Origin: Ramlibacter montanisoli
Lineage (GTDB): Bacteria > Pseudomonadota > Gammaproteobacteria > Burkholderiales > Burkholderiaceae_C
Assembly: GCF_013087525.1 (NCBI RefSeq)
Contig: NZ_JABFCS010000001.1
Coordinates: 3,968,001-4,032,000, forward strand
Length of the DNA stretch: 64,000 bases
Direction: 5' to 3'
A program made the position numbers and the translations under genes. The notes under the pieces are model-generated. The model saw only the letters and a program-made list of their open reading frames with translations. It made no database searches and was not told the origin of the DNA. This document shows, in pieces, positions 1 through 10,592 of the stretch. Position 1 is the stretch's first letter. Each line of letters opens with the position of its first letter.

Positions 1-11
1 TGGCCGTGTCC

Positions 12-1195
12 TCAACGGGCGGCCGATGCGGCGGATGCCGGCGGCGATGCCGATGCGGCCGCGCCGGCGCCGGCGGCTGCCGCGGGGCTGGCGCTGGCGG
101 GAGCGTCCGCCACCCGCACCAGGTCGCCGTCGTTCAGGAAGCCGCCGCCACTGGCCACCACGCGCATGTCCGCGGTCACGCCGGACAGCACCTGCAGCCG
201 GTCCTCGGCGATCCGGCCGATCTGCACCTTGACCTGGTTCACGCGGTTGTCGGGATTGACACGGAACACGTAGCTGAAGCCCTCGCGCACCACCACCGCC
301 TGCTGCGGCAGCGTCAGCGCGGGCTGCGCGCCCAGGTCGAACTCGCCGCGCGCGTACATGCCGCGCGCGCGCTGCCGGACAAGGGTCCCGGCAGGGGGTT
401 CACGTCGACATAGACCAGGGCCACGCGGCTTTGCGGGTCCACCGTGGGCGCGATGGTGCGCACGCGCCCTTCCAGCCGCGCGCCGCTGGGGGCGGTGATG
501 ATCGCGCGGGTGCCGGGCGTGACGCGCCCCAGTTCGGCGGAGGTGACTTCGGCCCGCCACTCCAGCCGGCCCTTGCGGATCAGGCGGAACAGCTCGGTGC
601 CGGGCGCCACCACCGCGCCGACGGTGGCGGCGCGCGCCGAGATGATGCCGTCGTCCGGCGCATGCACCGCCGTCTGGCCGACCCGGGCCTGCTGCGCCTG
701 CAACTGGGCCCGTGCGGCGGCGACGCGCGCCCGGGCGGTCGCCTCGGCGGTGATGTACTGGTTGATCTGCGATGCGCTCATCGCGCCGGTCTGCTGCAGG
801 GTGCGCGCACGGGCCGCGTTGTTGGCCGCTTCGGCCGCGGCCGCCTCCGCTTCCGCGAGGCCTGCCGTCGCCTGAGCGGCGTCGGCCCGCACGGTCTCGG
901 CGGCGAAGCGCGCCAGCACCTGGCCGCGGCGCACGCGGTCGCCCACGTTCACCAGCACCTCGGACACGCGCAGGCCCTGCGTTTCGGTGCCGACGCTGGC
1001 TTCCTGCCAGGCGGCCAGGTTGCCGTTGGCGGCCAGCGTCACCGGCAGCATGGTCTGGGTGGGCGTCGTCGTGGTCACGGTCAGCGCCGGCTTGGGCGAG
1101 GCCTTCTTCGCCTCCTCCGCCTTGTCGCCGCACGCGGCCAGCGCCATCAGGAAGGCCAGGGCGGCCGCCGTGCGGATCATGGAATGGGTCGTCAC
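12..1195 (-). CDS. RND efflux periplasmic adaptor lipoprotein (HlyD/MFP family), one indel
   Basis: Membrane-fusion adaptor that should link an inner-membrane RND pump to the outer-membrane channel encoded just upstream. The N-terminus is a lipoprotein signal with the lipobox LAAC (Cys about residue 22), followed by a biotinyl-lipoyl-like half motif, a long Ala/Glu-rich helical hairpin (about residues 90-150), the second lipoyl half and a beta-barrel domain. The start is GTG at 1195 with AAGGA nine bases upstream; an ATG five codons later is possible. A one-base deletion near 386 breaks the frame between VDVNPLPG and VRQRARGMY; restored, the protein is about 394 residues, normal for the family. 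The C-terminus is an Ala/Pro/Ser-rich tail. It lies 28 bp after the channel gene in the same operon. The pump gene would follow beyond the left edge. Substrate unknown. Confidence 0.9.
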
Positions 1196-1223
1196 GCTTG
1201 TTGTTCCTTGTTCTTCGTGGTTC

Positions 1224-2636
1224 TCATTCGCTGCGGGCCACCGGCATGTCCGGTCGCTGCCAGCCGCCGCCGAGCGCGCGGTACAGCGCGATCCAGGCCG
1301 CCAGGCGCTCGCGCTGCAGGCTGACCAGCGCGGTCTGCGCGGCCAGCAGCACGCGGCGCTGGTCTTCCAGTTCGATCAGGCTGCCCAGGCCGCTGCGGTA
1401 GCGCGCCTCGGTGGCGGCGAAGGACGCCTGGTAGCCCTCGACGGCGACGCGCGCGTCTTCGCTGCGTTCGCGCGCGCTTTCGAGGTTGACCAGCGCTTCC
1501 TCCACTTCGCGCACCGCCTGCCGCACGCGCGCCGCGTAGAGCGCGGCCGCTTCCCCGTAGCGCGCCGTGGCGGCGTCCTCGGCGGCGGCGAGGCGCCCGC
1601 CATCGAACACCGGCAGCGACACCGCCAGCGGGCCGATCGACCAGGTCTGCACGTCGCTGGTCTGGCCGCCCGCATGCAGGAAGCCGCCGGCGATCTGGCC
1701 GTTGAGCGACAGGCGCGGGAAGCGATCGGCGCGCGCCGCGCCGACATCCGCGCTGGCCGCCTCCACCGCCCGCTCCGCCTGGAACACATCGGGCCGCTGC
1801 GCGAGCAGCGCGGCGGGCACCGAGGGCATCGCCAGCACGGCGAAACTGGCCGGCTCGCTCCAGCGCCCGGCCAGCCGCTCGCGCAGCGTGGGTTCGCGCA
1901 TCGCCGTGAGCGCCACCAGCGCTTTCACCAGCAGGTCGCACTGGGCCTGCTGCTGCGTCGCCCGCGCCGCACCTTCGGCGGCACTCGCGCGCGCCTGCGC
2001 CGCGACGGCCGGGGCGGTGAAGCCGGCCTCGGCGCTCAGCCCGGTCAGGCGCGCGGTCTCGGCGCGCGAGCGCGCGTCGTTGCGCACCACCGCCAGCTGG
2101 CGCTCGCAGGTGCGCAGGTCGACATAGGTCGTGGCCGTTTCCGCCGCCACCGCCACGCGTGCATCGTGCCAGCCGGCCTCCGCGCCTGCCAGCCGCGCGC
2201 TGGCGGCGTCGCTGCGTGCGGACAGGCGGCCGAACAGATCCGCTTCCCAGGCGAGCTGCGCGCCGGACTGGACTATGGTTGCCAGGCCCACGCCCGCCTG
2301 CGCATTGCCGCGCACCAGCGAGGCGTTGGCGTCCACCGCAGGCAGCGTCGCAGCCCGCGCGGCCACCCGCGTTGCGCGGGCCTCCGCGATCCGCGTCCCA
2401 GCGATGGCGATGTCGGGGTTGGCGACCTGCGCCGCCTCCACCAGGTCCACCAGCAAGGGATCGTTGAACTGCTGCCACCACTGCCTGAGGTCGGCCAGCC
2501 GGCCGCCATGCGGCAGCGACGCGTACCAGCGCGGCGGCGCATCGCCGGCAACGGAAGCAGGGGGTCGGGGAACGGCGCAGCCAGCCAACAACAACAGCAA
2601 GCCGGCCGCCGCCGCGAGGGGGCGCAAGAGCTTCAT
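1224..2636 (-). CDS. NodT-family outer-membrane efflux lipoprotein (TolC-like)
   Basis: Outer-membrane factor of a tripartite RND efflux system, forming the trimeric channel that accepts substrate from the adaptor encoded next. The 470-residue length is typical of NodT/OprM proteins. The start at 2636 (MKLLRPL) is preceded by AAGGA at good spacing; a longer frame from 2663 lacks this signal. A lipoprotein signal ends at the lipobox LAGC (Cys about residue 20). Two repeated outer-membrane efflux (OEP) regions are visible, with Ala-rich coiled helices, NPDIAIA and DVGAARADRFPRLSL blocks typical of the two halves. It is the first gene of the operon. Specificity cannot be read from the sequence. 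Confidence 0.92.
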   Translation of the reverse strand: MKLLRPLAAAAGLLLLLAGCAVPRPPASVAGDAPPRWYASLPHGGRLADLRQWWQQFNDPLLVDLVEAAQVANPDIAIAGTRIAEARATRVAARAATLPAVDANASLVRGNAQAGVGLATIVQSGAQLAWEADLFGRLSARSDAASARLAGAEAGWHDARVAVAAETATTYVDLRTCERQLAVVRNDARSRAETARLTGLSAEAGFTAPAVAAQARASAAEGAARATQQQAQCDLLVKALVALTAMREPTLRERLAGRWSEPASFAVLAMPSVPAALLAQRPDVFQAERAVEAASADVGAARADRFPRLSLNGQIAGGFLHAGGQTSDVQTWSIGPLAVSLPVFDGGRLAAAEDAATARYGEAAALYAARVRQAVREVEEALVNLESARERSEDARVAVEGYQASFAATEARYRSGLGSLIELEDQRRVLLAAQTALVSLQRERLAAWIALYRALGGGWQRPDMPVARSE

Positions 2637-2775
2637 GTGTCCTTCCCGGATCGGGCGTGTCATCCGCCGGCGTCGGGCCCCGTCGTGCGAAGCCGCGGCA
2701 GCGAAACCGGCAAGGCTAGCACCAGAAGGCGCGCCTTGTCAGGGGAAGGTCTCTACCTGTGAGCTAGCTGCCAGC

Positions 2776-5578
2776 TCAGCCGAAGACGTGCTGCCACAGC
2801 GCCAGGATGGCGTCGCGCTCGCGCACCAACTGGTCCTGCGGCACCTGGGTCGGTTCCTCGTTCAGCCGTGCGTGGTGCTGCACGCGCCGCAGCTCGCGGT
2901 AGGCACTCGCGGCGGCCTCGCCGACGCCGGCGGGCAGCAGGCCGGCCGCCTCCGCGCGATGCAGCAAGGCGATGTTGCCGACGTTGGGGATCAGTTCGCG
3001 ATGCTGCGCCGACTGCGACAGCACCAGGAACTGGACCGTGAACTCCGCGTCCACCATGCCGCCCGGGCTGTGCTTGATGTCGAAGCGGCCGTCCTTCACC
3101 GGGTGCGCGTGGCGCACCTTGTCGCGCATGGCGACGATCTCGCGCCGCAGCGCATCGACGTCGCGCGGCGCCGTGATCACCGCTTCGCGCACCGCATCGA
3201 AGCGCGGGCGCAGCGACTCCAGTCCCACCACGAAGCGGGCCCGCGTCATGGCCTGGTGCTCCCAGGTCCACGCGGTGTTGCTGCCGCGGCGCTGCTGGTA
3301 GTCGTCGTAGGCCTGGAAGGTGGTGATCAGCAGGCCGGAACTGCCGTTGGGGCGCAGCGCGGTGTCGATCTCGAACAGGTCGCCTTCGGCCGTCTTGACC
3401 GAGAGCCAGTTGATGATCTTGCGCACGAAGGCCGCATAGGCGTCGGGCGCGCGCTCGTCGTCGTCCTCGTAGACGAACACGATGTCCAGGTCGCTGCCGT
3501 ATCCGAGCTCCTTGCCCCCAGCTTGCCGTAGCCGAGGATGGCGAAGCGGGGCGTCTCGCGGTGCTTCTGCTTCAGGCGGTCCCAGCACCAGCGGGACGTG
3601 ACCCGCAGCGTGGCGTCGGCCAGCGCGCTCAGTTCGTCGGCCACCTGTTCGACCGTCAGCGCGCCTTCGACGTCGCGCGCCAGGGTGCGGAACAGCTCCG
3701 CGTGGTGGGCGCGCCGCAGCAGGTTCAGCAGGGTCTCGTCGTCGTCCTCGCCGGTGATGCGCAGCGAACGCAGCCGGTGTTCCAGCTCGCGCTCGAAGTC
3801 CTCGGGCACGAAGCGGTCCTTCAGCAGGCCGTCGCTGGCCAGTTCGTCGATCACGCCGGGATGCTGGATCAGGTAGCGCGCGGGCCAGCGGGCGGCGCCC
3901 AGCACGCGCAGCAGCCTTTCGTGCACCGCGGGCCGCTCCCACAGCAGGGCCAGGTAGCTCTCGCGCCGCGCACAAGCGGCTCGATCCAGTCCACCATGCG
4001 CAGCGCGGCTTCCTCGCCCACGCGGCCTTCCTGCAGCCACACGCCGGTGCGCGCGATCAGGCGGGACAGGCGGTGGCGCGCGTCGTCGCGCAGCGCCATC
4101 ACGCGCGGATGCTTGCACCAGACCTGGATGCGCTGCTGCAGCTGCGCCGGCAGCTGTTCCAGGATGGTCTCGAGTTCCGGCGGCGCCCGGTTGCCCTTGG
4201 GCCCGGCGCAGGTCTTGCACTCGGTGGCGCCGCCACCGAGCAGCCTGTCGAATTCCTCGGCCACGAACTCGCGGTGGCCATCGAGCTCGTGCAGGAAGGG
4301 GCAGGAGTCCGCATAGCCCAGGGTCCGGGCGATCCAGGCCAGGTCGGAGCCGTCGTCGTCGTCGCGGCAGCCCATGGGCAGCACGTGCGTCTGCTGGTCG
4401 TCCAGGTACTGGATGCGGTGTTCCACCTGGCGCAGGAAGGTATAGGCGGCGGCGAGCGATCGCGCGGTCTGTTCCGACATCAGGCCGGCGGCGGCCAGCC
4501 GTTCCAGCGCCTGCAGCGTCGGCCGCGTGCGCAGCTCGGGGAACTGGCCGCCGCGCACCACCTGCAGCAGCTGCACGATGAACTCGATCTCGCGGATGCC
4601 CCCGCGCGAGAGCTTGACGTCGTTCGCCCGCTCCGGCCGGCCCGCCGCGCGCCGCGCCGCATGCTCGCGGATCTGCCGGTGCAGGGTGCGCAGCGCGTCG
4701 AACACCGCGTAATCGAGGTAGCGGCGGAACACGAAGGGCAGGATCACGGCGCGCAGCGTCTGCGCCGAGCCGTCGTCCAGGCAGGCTTGCGGCGCCACCA
4801 CCCGGCTCTTCATCCAGGCGAAGCGTTCCCACTCGCGGCCCTGCAGCAGCAGGTAGTCCTCCAGCGCGCCGAGCGACACCGCCGGCGGCCCGGAATTGCC
4901 GTTGGGGCGCAGGGCCAGGTCCACCCGGAACACGAAGCCGTGCTCGGTGACGTCGCCGATCAGCCCGAAGATGGTCTTGACGGCCTTGCCGAAGTATTCG
5001 TGGTTGGTGATGCGGCCCCGGCCGCCCTCGGCGCCCGCCGTCTCGCCGTCTTCGTCGTACACGTAGACCAGGTCGACGTCGCTCGACACGTTGAGTTCGC
5101 GCGCCCCCAGCTTGCCCATGCCCACCACCCAGAGCCGGGCGCGCTGGCCTTCGGCGGTGCGGGGTGCGCCGTGCATGGCGTCGAGGTCCTCGAAGGCCTG
5201 CCGGCAGGCGACGTCCAGCGCGAATTCGGCCAGGCAGGTGACGGCGGTCGTGATCGTGGCCAGCGGCGCGCGGGCGTCGCAATCGAGCGTGGCCAGCCGC
5301 TCCAGCACCAGCTGGCGCAGGATGCGCAGCGCGGACGCGACATCGTGGCCGCGCGAACGCAACGCTTCGTAAGTGGCGGCCATGGCGCCGGAGGTGGGCG
5401 CGCCGGCCGGCAGCAGCGCGAGTTCGTCCGCATAGCGGCGGCGCAGGCGCTGCACGAAACGCGAATGCCCCGAGAGGGGAATTTGCCCGCCCGGCGTGTC
5501 CTCCGCGGCTGCCGCGGCGCCGTTGACGGAAGCGGCGGTGCCGCTGTTGCCAGAACCCAGCGCAGCGCCGAGGGTCAT
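2776..5578 (-). CDS. glnE: Bifunctional glutamine synthetase adenylyltransferase/adenylyl-removing enzyme, two indels
   Basis: GlnE adenylylates glutamine synthetase under nitrogen sufficiency and removes AMP under limitation, responding to PII. Both nucleotidyltransferase halves are visible: the N-terminal one with GMGKLGARELN and SSDVDLVYVYDEDGE, the C-terminal one with GYGKLG, GKELGYGSDLDIVFVYEDDD and KHSPGGMVDAEF. The conserved N-terminal block SRFVQRLRRRY supports a start near 5578; ATG at 5596 would add six residues. Two one-base deletions break the frame, near 3970 (between DWIEPLV and RRESYLALLW) and near 3517 (GKLGGKEL, where GGGCGGC reads GGGGGC). Restored length is about 934 residues against 946 in E. 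coli. It is divergent from yhdP with almost no room between starts, so the promoter must lie inside one of the coding regions. Confidence 0.95.
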
Positions 5579-5602
5579 AATTCCCGCCTGTCCCATGTTT
5601 TC

Positions 5603-8600
5603 ATGAATGCCACGCCGCCGAATCCCTCACGCTCGCTGAGGTTGCTTGCAGCTGCGGTCAAGTGGTCGCTCTGGCTGCTGCTGGCCGCGTCTTTGCTGCT
5701 CGCACTGGCGTGGGGGCGCTCCATTCATTCATTGTGCCGCGAATCGGCGACCTTCGCCCCGCACTGGAAATACGGGCCGGCCGCATCCTCGGCGTGCCGG
5801 TGCGCATCGGCGCCATCACCGCGCGCAGCGAGGGCCTGATCCCCTCCTTCACCCTGCACGACGTGGTGCTGCTCGACCCGCAGGGCCGCCAGGCGCTGCA
5901 GTTGCGCACGGTGGTCGGGGCGCTGTCGCCGCGCTCGCTGTGGAACCTGGGCTTCGAGCAGCTTTACATCGACCAGCCGCGGCTGGACATCCGCCGCGCC
6001 GCCGACGGCCGCATCTTCGTGGCCGGCCTGGACTTCTCGCGCAGCAGCGACAACGAGGGCCGGGCGGCCGACTGGTTCTTCAGCCAGACCGAATTCATCA
6101 TCCAGGGCGGCTGGATCCAGTGGACCGACGAGCTTCGCGGCGCGCCGCCGCTGGCCCTGGGCCAGGTCGATTTCGTCTCCCGCAACCAGGGGCGGCGGCA
6201 CCTGCTGCGCCTGGACGCGACGCCGCCGCGCGAATGGGGCGAGCGCTTCACGCTGGCCGGCGTGTTCCGCCAGCCGCTGCTGGCCGGGGGCGCCGGCCGC
6301 TGGCAGCAGTGGAGCGGCGAGCTGCACGGCGACTTCCGCTCGGTGGACCTGTCGCAGCTGCGGCGCCACGCCAGCCTCGGCTTCGAGATCGCCCAGGGCC
6401 GGGGCCGCGTGCGCGCCTGGGCCGACGTCGAAAAGGGCCAGGTGGTCGGCGGCACGGCGGACGTCGTGCTGGCCGACGTCACGGCCACGCTGGGACCCAA
6501 GCTGGAGCCGCTGGCGCTGCAGTCCATGTCCGGCCGCCTGGGCGGCAAGCGCATCGCCGGCGGCTTCCAGTTCGAAACGCAGAACCTGCAGTTCCTCACG
6601 CAGGACGGCCAGCGCTGGCCGGGCGGCAACGTCTTCGTGGCCTGGACGGCGGCCGAAGGCCAGGCTGCGGCGCAGGGGGAACTGCGCGCCGACCGGCTCG
6701 ACCTCGGCGCCCTGAGCCAGATCGCCACCCGGCTGCCTCTCGGCGCGGCCACGCACGCGGCGCTGCAGGCCTATGCGCCGCGCGGGCTGGTCGATCGCGT
6801 GCAGGCGCGCTGGCAGGGCCCGCTGGACGCCCTGCAGAAGTACGAGGCGCGCGGGCGCGCCAGCGCGGTCGAAGTGGCGTCGCGGCCCCACGCCGAGGGC
6901 AAGGCGGGCACCCCGGGCGTGCGCGGCGCGACCGTCGATTTCGACTTGACCCAGGCCGGCGGCAAGGCACGCCTGGGCATCGCGCAGGGCGCGCTGGACT
7001 TCCCCGGCGTGTTCGAGCAGCCGCTGCTGCCGCTGGACTCGCTGGCCGCCGACCTGCAATGGCAGGTGAACGGCGAACAGATCGCGCTCACGCTGAACAG
7101 CCTGCGCTTCAGCAACGCCGACGCGCAGGGCGAGGCGCAAGGCAGCTGGCGCACGGGCGATCCCCGGGCGGCGGGCGGCGCGCGCTTTCCGGGCACGCTG
7201 GACCTGCAGGGCAGCCTCAGCCGCGCGGACGGCGCGCGCGTGTGGCGCTACCTGCCGCAGGGGGTGCCCAAGGGCGCGCGCGACTACGTGCGCGACTCGG
7301 TGCTGACCGGCGTGGCCACCGGCACGCGCTTCAAGGTCAAGGGCGACCTGCGGCAGTTCCCCTTCCCCGAGAACAAGGGCGGCGAGTTCCAGGTCACGAC
7401 GCAGGTGCGCGACGTCACCTTCGCGTACGTGCCGCGCGGCGTGCAGGCGGCAGGGCAGCAGCCCTGGCCGGCGCTGGCGCAGGTGGCCGCGGAACTGGTG
7501 TTCGAGGGCGAGGGCATGCGCATCAAGGACTTCACCGGCACGGTGCAGGGCCTCCCGCGGCTGCAGCTGCAGGCGGAAGCGCAGATCCCGCAGTTCGCCA
7601 AGGCGCAGGTGCAGGTCAAGGGCCGGATCAAGGGGCCGGTGGCCGACTCGCTGGTGGTGGTCAACACCTCGCCGGTGGCCGCGATGACGGGCAATGCGCT
7701 GGCCCGCGCCACGGCGGGCGGCAACGCCGACGTGGACCTGCGGCTGGCGCTGCCGGTGCACGAGCTCGCGCGTTCGCAGGTGCAGGGCACGGTCACGCTG
7801 GCCGGCAACGACGTGCAGATCTCGCCCGACAGCCCGGCGCTGTCGCGCGCCCGCGGCGTCGTGCAGTTCTCGGAGAAGGGCTTCCAGCTTTCGGGCGTGC
7901 AGGCGCGCGCCCTGGGCGGCGACGTGCGGCTGGAAGGCGGCACGCGCCCCGGCGGCCCGGGCGAGCCGGCGACCATCGTGCAGCTGCGCGGCCAGGGCAC
8001 GGTGACCGCGGACGGCCTGCGGCAGGCGCACGAACTCGGGTTCGTCTCGCGCCTGGCGCGCGACTTCAGCGGCAGCGCCGGCTACAACCTGGCGCTCGCC
8101 TTCCGCCGCGGCGCGCCCGAAGTGCAGGTCACCAGCAACCTGCAGGGGATGGCCGTGAACCTGCCGGCGCCCCTGAACAAGGCGGCCGAAAGCGTGCTGC
8201 CGCTGCGCTACGAGACGGCGCTCACGCGCGAGTCCCTGGTGCCCGGCGCGCGCGCGCAGGAAGTGCTGGCGGTGGACCTGGGGCGCATCGCCAGCGTGCA
8301 GTACCTGCGCGACCTGTCTGGCGCGGAGCCGCAGGTGGTGCGCGGCACGGTGGCGGTGGGGCTGGCGCCAGGCGAAGGCGTCACGCTGCCGGACGCCGGC
8401 GTCATGGCCAACGTGCAGCTGGGCACCTTCAATGTGGATGCCTGGGAGGACGCGCTCACGCGCGTGTCGGGCACCGAGACCGCTGCCGCCGGCGCGGTGC
8501 CGACACCGCGCGCGGAAGGCGCCCCGCCGGCGGGCAGCGGCTACCTGCCCACGCTGCTGGCGGTGCGGGCCAAGGAGCTGAGCGTGGAGGGCCGCACGCT

Positions 8601-9741
8601 GCACAACGTGGTGATCGGCGGCTCGCGCGACGGGCGCGTGTGGCGCGCCAACGTGGACGCCAATGAACTCAATGGCTACCTGGAATACCGGCAGCCGCAA
8701 AGCACCGGCGCCGGCCGGGTGTACGCGCGGCTGGCGCGCCTGAACATCGCGGCCTCGGCGGCGAGCGAGGTCGAAAGCTTCCTGGAGCAGCAGCCCGGGA
8801 GCATCCCGGCGCTGGACATCGTGGTGGACGATTTCGAGCTGAAGGGCCGCTCGCTCGGGCGGCTGGAGATCGACGCGGTCAACCGCGGCCCGGGCACGGT
8901 CGCGCGCGAAGGTGGCATCCGCGAGTGGCGCCTGAACAAGCTGACGCTGGGCATGCCGGAGGCCACCTTCACCGCATCGGGCAACTGGGCGGCGCTGGGC
9001 GCGCAGGCTGTGGCACCGGGCGGGCCGCGTCCCGTGGTGGGGACGAACGAGCGCCGCCGCACCTCCATGAAGTTCCGCCTGGACATCAACGACGCCGGCC
9101 AGCTGCTCACCCGGCTGGGGATGAAGGACATCGTGCGGCGCGGGCGCGGCCCGATGGAAGGCACCGTGTCCTGGGTCGGCTCGCCGCTGGCCTTCGACTA
9201 TCCGACCATGACCGGCAGCTTCAACGTCAACGTGGAGTCCGGCCAGTTCCTCAAGGCCGATCCCGGGCTGGCCAAGCTGCTGGGCGTGCTGAGCCTGCAG
9301 TCGCTGCCGCGGCGGCTGACGCTGGATTTCCGCGACGTGTTCAGCGACGGGTTCGCCTTCGACTTCCTGCGCGGCGACGTCGCCATCGAGCAGGGCATGG
9401 CGTCCACCAACAACCTGCAGATGAAGGGCGTGAACGCCGCCGTGCTGATGGAAGGCAAGGCGGACCTCGCGCGCGAGACGCAGGACCTCAAGGTGGTGGT
9501 GGTGCCCGAGATCAACGCCGGCACCGCCTCGCTGGTGGCCACCGTGATCAACCCGGCGATCGGCCTGGGCACCTTCCTGGCGCAGATGTTCCTGCGCCAG
9601 CCGCTGATGCGCGCGGCCACCCAGGAATTCCACGTGGACGGGACCTGGACCGATCCGCGCATCACCCGCGTGGCCCGCACGCCCGCGCCGGAAACCACGG
9701 GCGCGTCGGACGCGGTGCCCGCCGAAGCCACCACGCGCTGA
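5603..9741 (+). CDS. yhdP: YhdP family AsmA-like protein, one indel
   Basis: Large inner-membrane-anchored periplasmic protein of the AsmA-like group; in E. coli, YhdP with TamB and YdbH moves phospholipids to the outer membrane. The start MNATPPNPS at 5603 leads into one membrane segment (about residues 13-33), then a DUF3971 region and the AsmA-like C-terminal domain with repeated short beta strands. Restored length is about 1,379 residues, close to the family norm. A one-base deletion near 5715 (TGGGGGCGCTC) separates the anchor from the body: WLLLAASLLLALAWG must join ALHSFIVPRIGDLRP. A start after the indel would lack the membrane anchor. The nitrilase gene follows after 13 bp. Confidence 0.92.
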
Positions 9742-9754
9742 GCACGGAGTCGCC

Positions 9755-10564
9755 ATGAAGATCGCCGCCCTGCAGACCGTCTCCGGCGCGAACGTCGACG
9801 CCAACCTGGAAAGCGCGCGCGCCCTGCTGGAACGTGCCTCGCAGCTGGGGGCCGAGCTTGCCGTGCTGCCCGAGTACTTCTGCCTCATGGGACAGCGTGA
9901 CAGCGACAAGCTGGCCGTTCGCGAGACCTTCGGCAATGGCCCGGTGCAGGCCTTCCTGGCGCAGCAGGCGCGCGACCTGCGCATGTGGATCGTGGGCGGC
10001 ACGCTGCCGCTGGTGGCCGAGAGCGACGCGCACGTGCGCAACAGCAGCCTGGCGTATTCGCCCGAAGGCAGGTGCGTGGCGCGCTACGACAAGATCCACC
10101 TGTTCCGCTTCGACAACGGCCGCGAGCAGTACGACGAGTCGCGCGTGATCGAGCGCGGCAGCCTGCCGCAGTCCTTCACCCTGCCCTCGCGCGACGGCCA
10201 TGCCTGGCGCGTGGGGCTGTCGGTCTGCTACGACCTGCGCTTCCCCGAGCTCTATCGCACCCTGGGCGCCGAGCTGCTGCTGGTGCCGAGCGCCTTCACC
10301 TACACGACGGGCCAGGCGCACTGGGAACTGCTGCTGCGCGCCCGCGCGGTGGAGAACCTGGCCTACGTGTGCGCGCCGGCGCAGGGCGGCCGCCACGACA
10401 ACGGCCGCACCACCTGGGGCCACTCCATGGTGGTGGATCCCTGGGGCCAGGTGCTGGCCGCGCGCGAGGAGACGGGCGCCGGCGTCGTGCTGGCCGACCT
10501 CGACGCGGCGCGGCTCGCGCAGGTGCGCGCGCAGTTGCCGGCACTGGAGCATCGCGTGCTGTGA
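9755..10564 (+). CDS. Carbon-nitrogen hydrolase (nitrilase superfamily, Nit1/Nit2-like)
   Basis: Cytoplasmic amidase-type enzyme. The triad is intact: Glu40 in VLPEYF, Lys113 in RYDKIHLF and Cys158 in LSVCYDLRFPE. The CYDLRFPELYR block and the 269-residue length match Nit-type enzymes, which in other bacteria hydrolyse deaminated glutathione or omega-amides such as alpha-ketoglutaramate. It starts 13 bp after yhdP, so it is likely co-transcribed. That pairing is common in betaproteobacteria, but no functional link to envelope lipid transport is evident. The exact substrate is uncertain. Confidence 0.92.
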   Translation: MKIAALQTVSGANVDANLESARALLERASQLGAELAVLPEYFCLMGQRDSDKLAVRETFGNGPVQAFLAQQARDLRMWIVGGTLPLVAESDAHVRNSSLAYSPEGRCVARYDKIHLFRFDNGREQYDESRVIERGSLPQSFTLPSRDGHAWRVGLSVCYDLRFPELYRTLGAELLLVPSAFTYTTGQAHWELLLRARAVENLAYVCAPAQGGRHDNGRTTWGHSMVVDPWGQVLAAREETGAGVVLADLDAARLAQVRAQLPALEHRVL

Positions 10565-10592
10565 GCAGCATCGCGCTCCCGGTTCCCCTGGC

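Noticed and set aside
1..11. Start of an RND pump gene at the left edge
   Set aside because: Only 11 bases follow the adaptor stop, with no start codon or ribosome site to support a feature.
5725..10041. A 1,438-codon open frame on the minus strand opposite yhdP, and similar long antisense frames elsewhere (e.g. 16300-18879 minus, 987-2762 plus)
   Set aside because: Composition is His/Arg/Gln/Ala-rich shadow sequence with no domains, typical of very GC-rich DNA. The opposite strand codes for well-conserved proteins.
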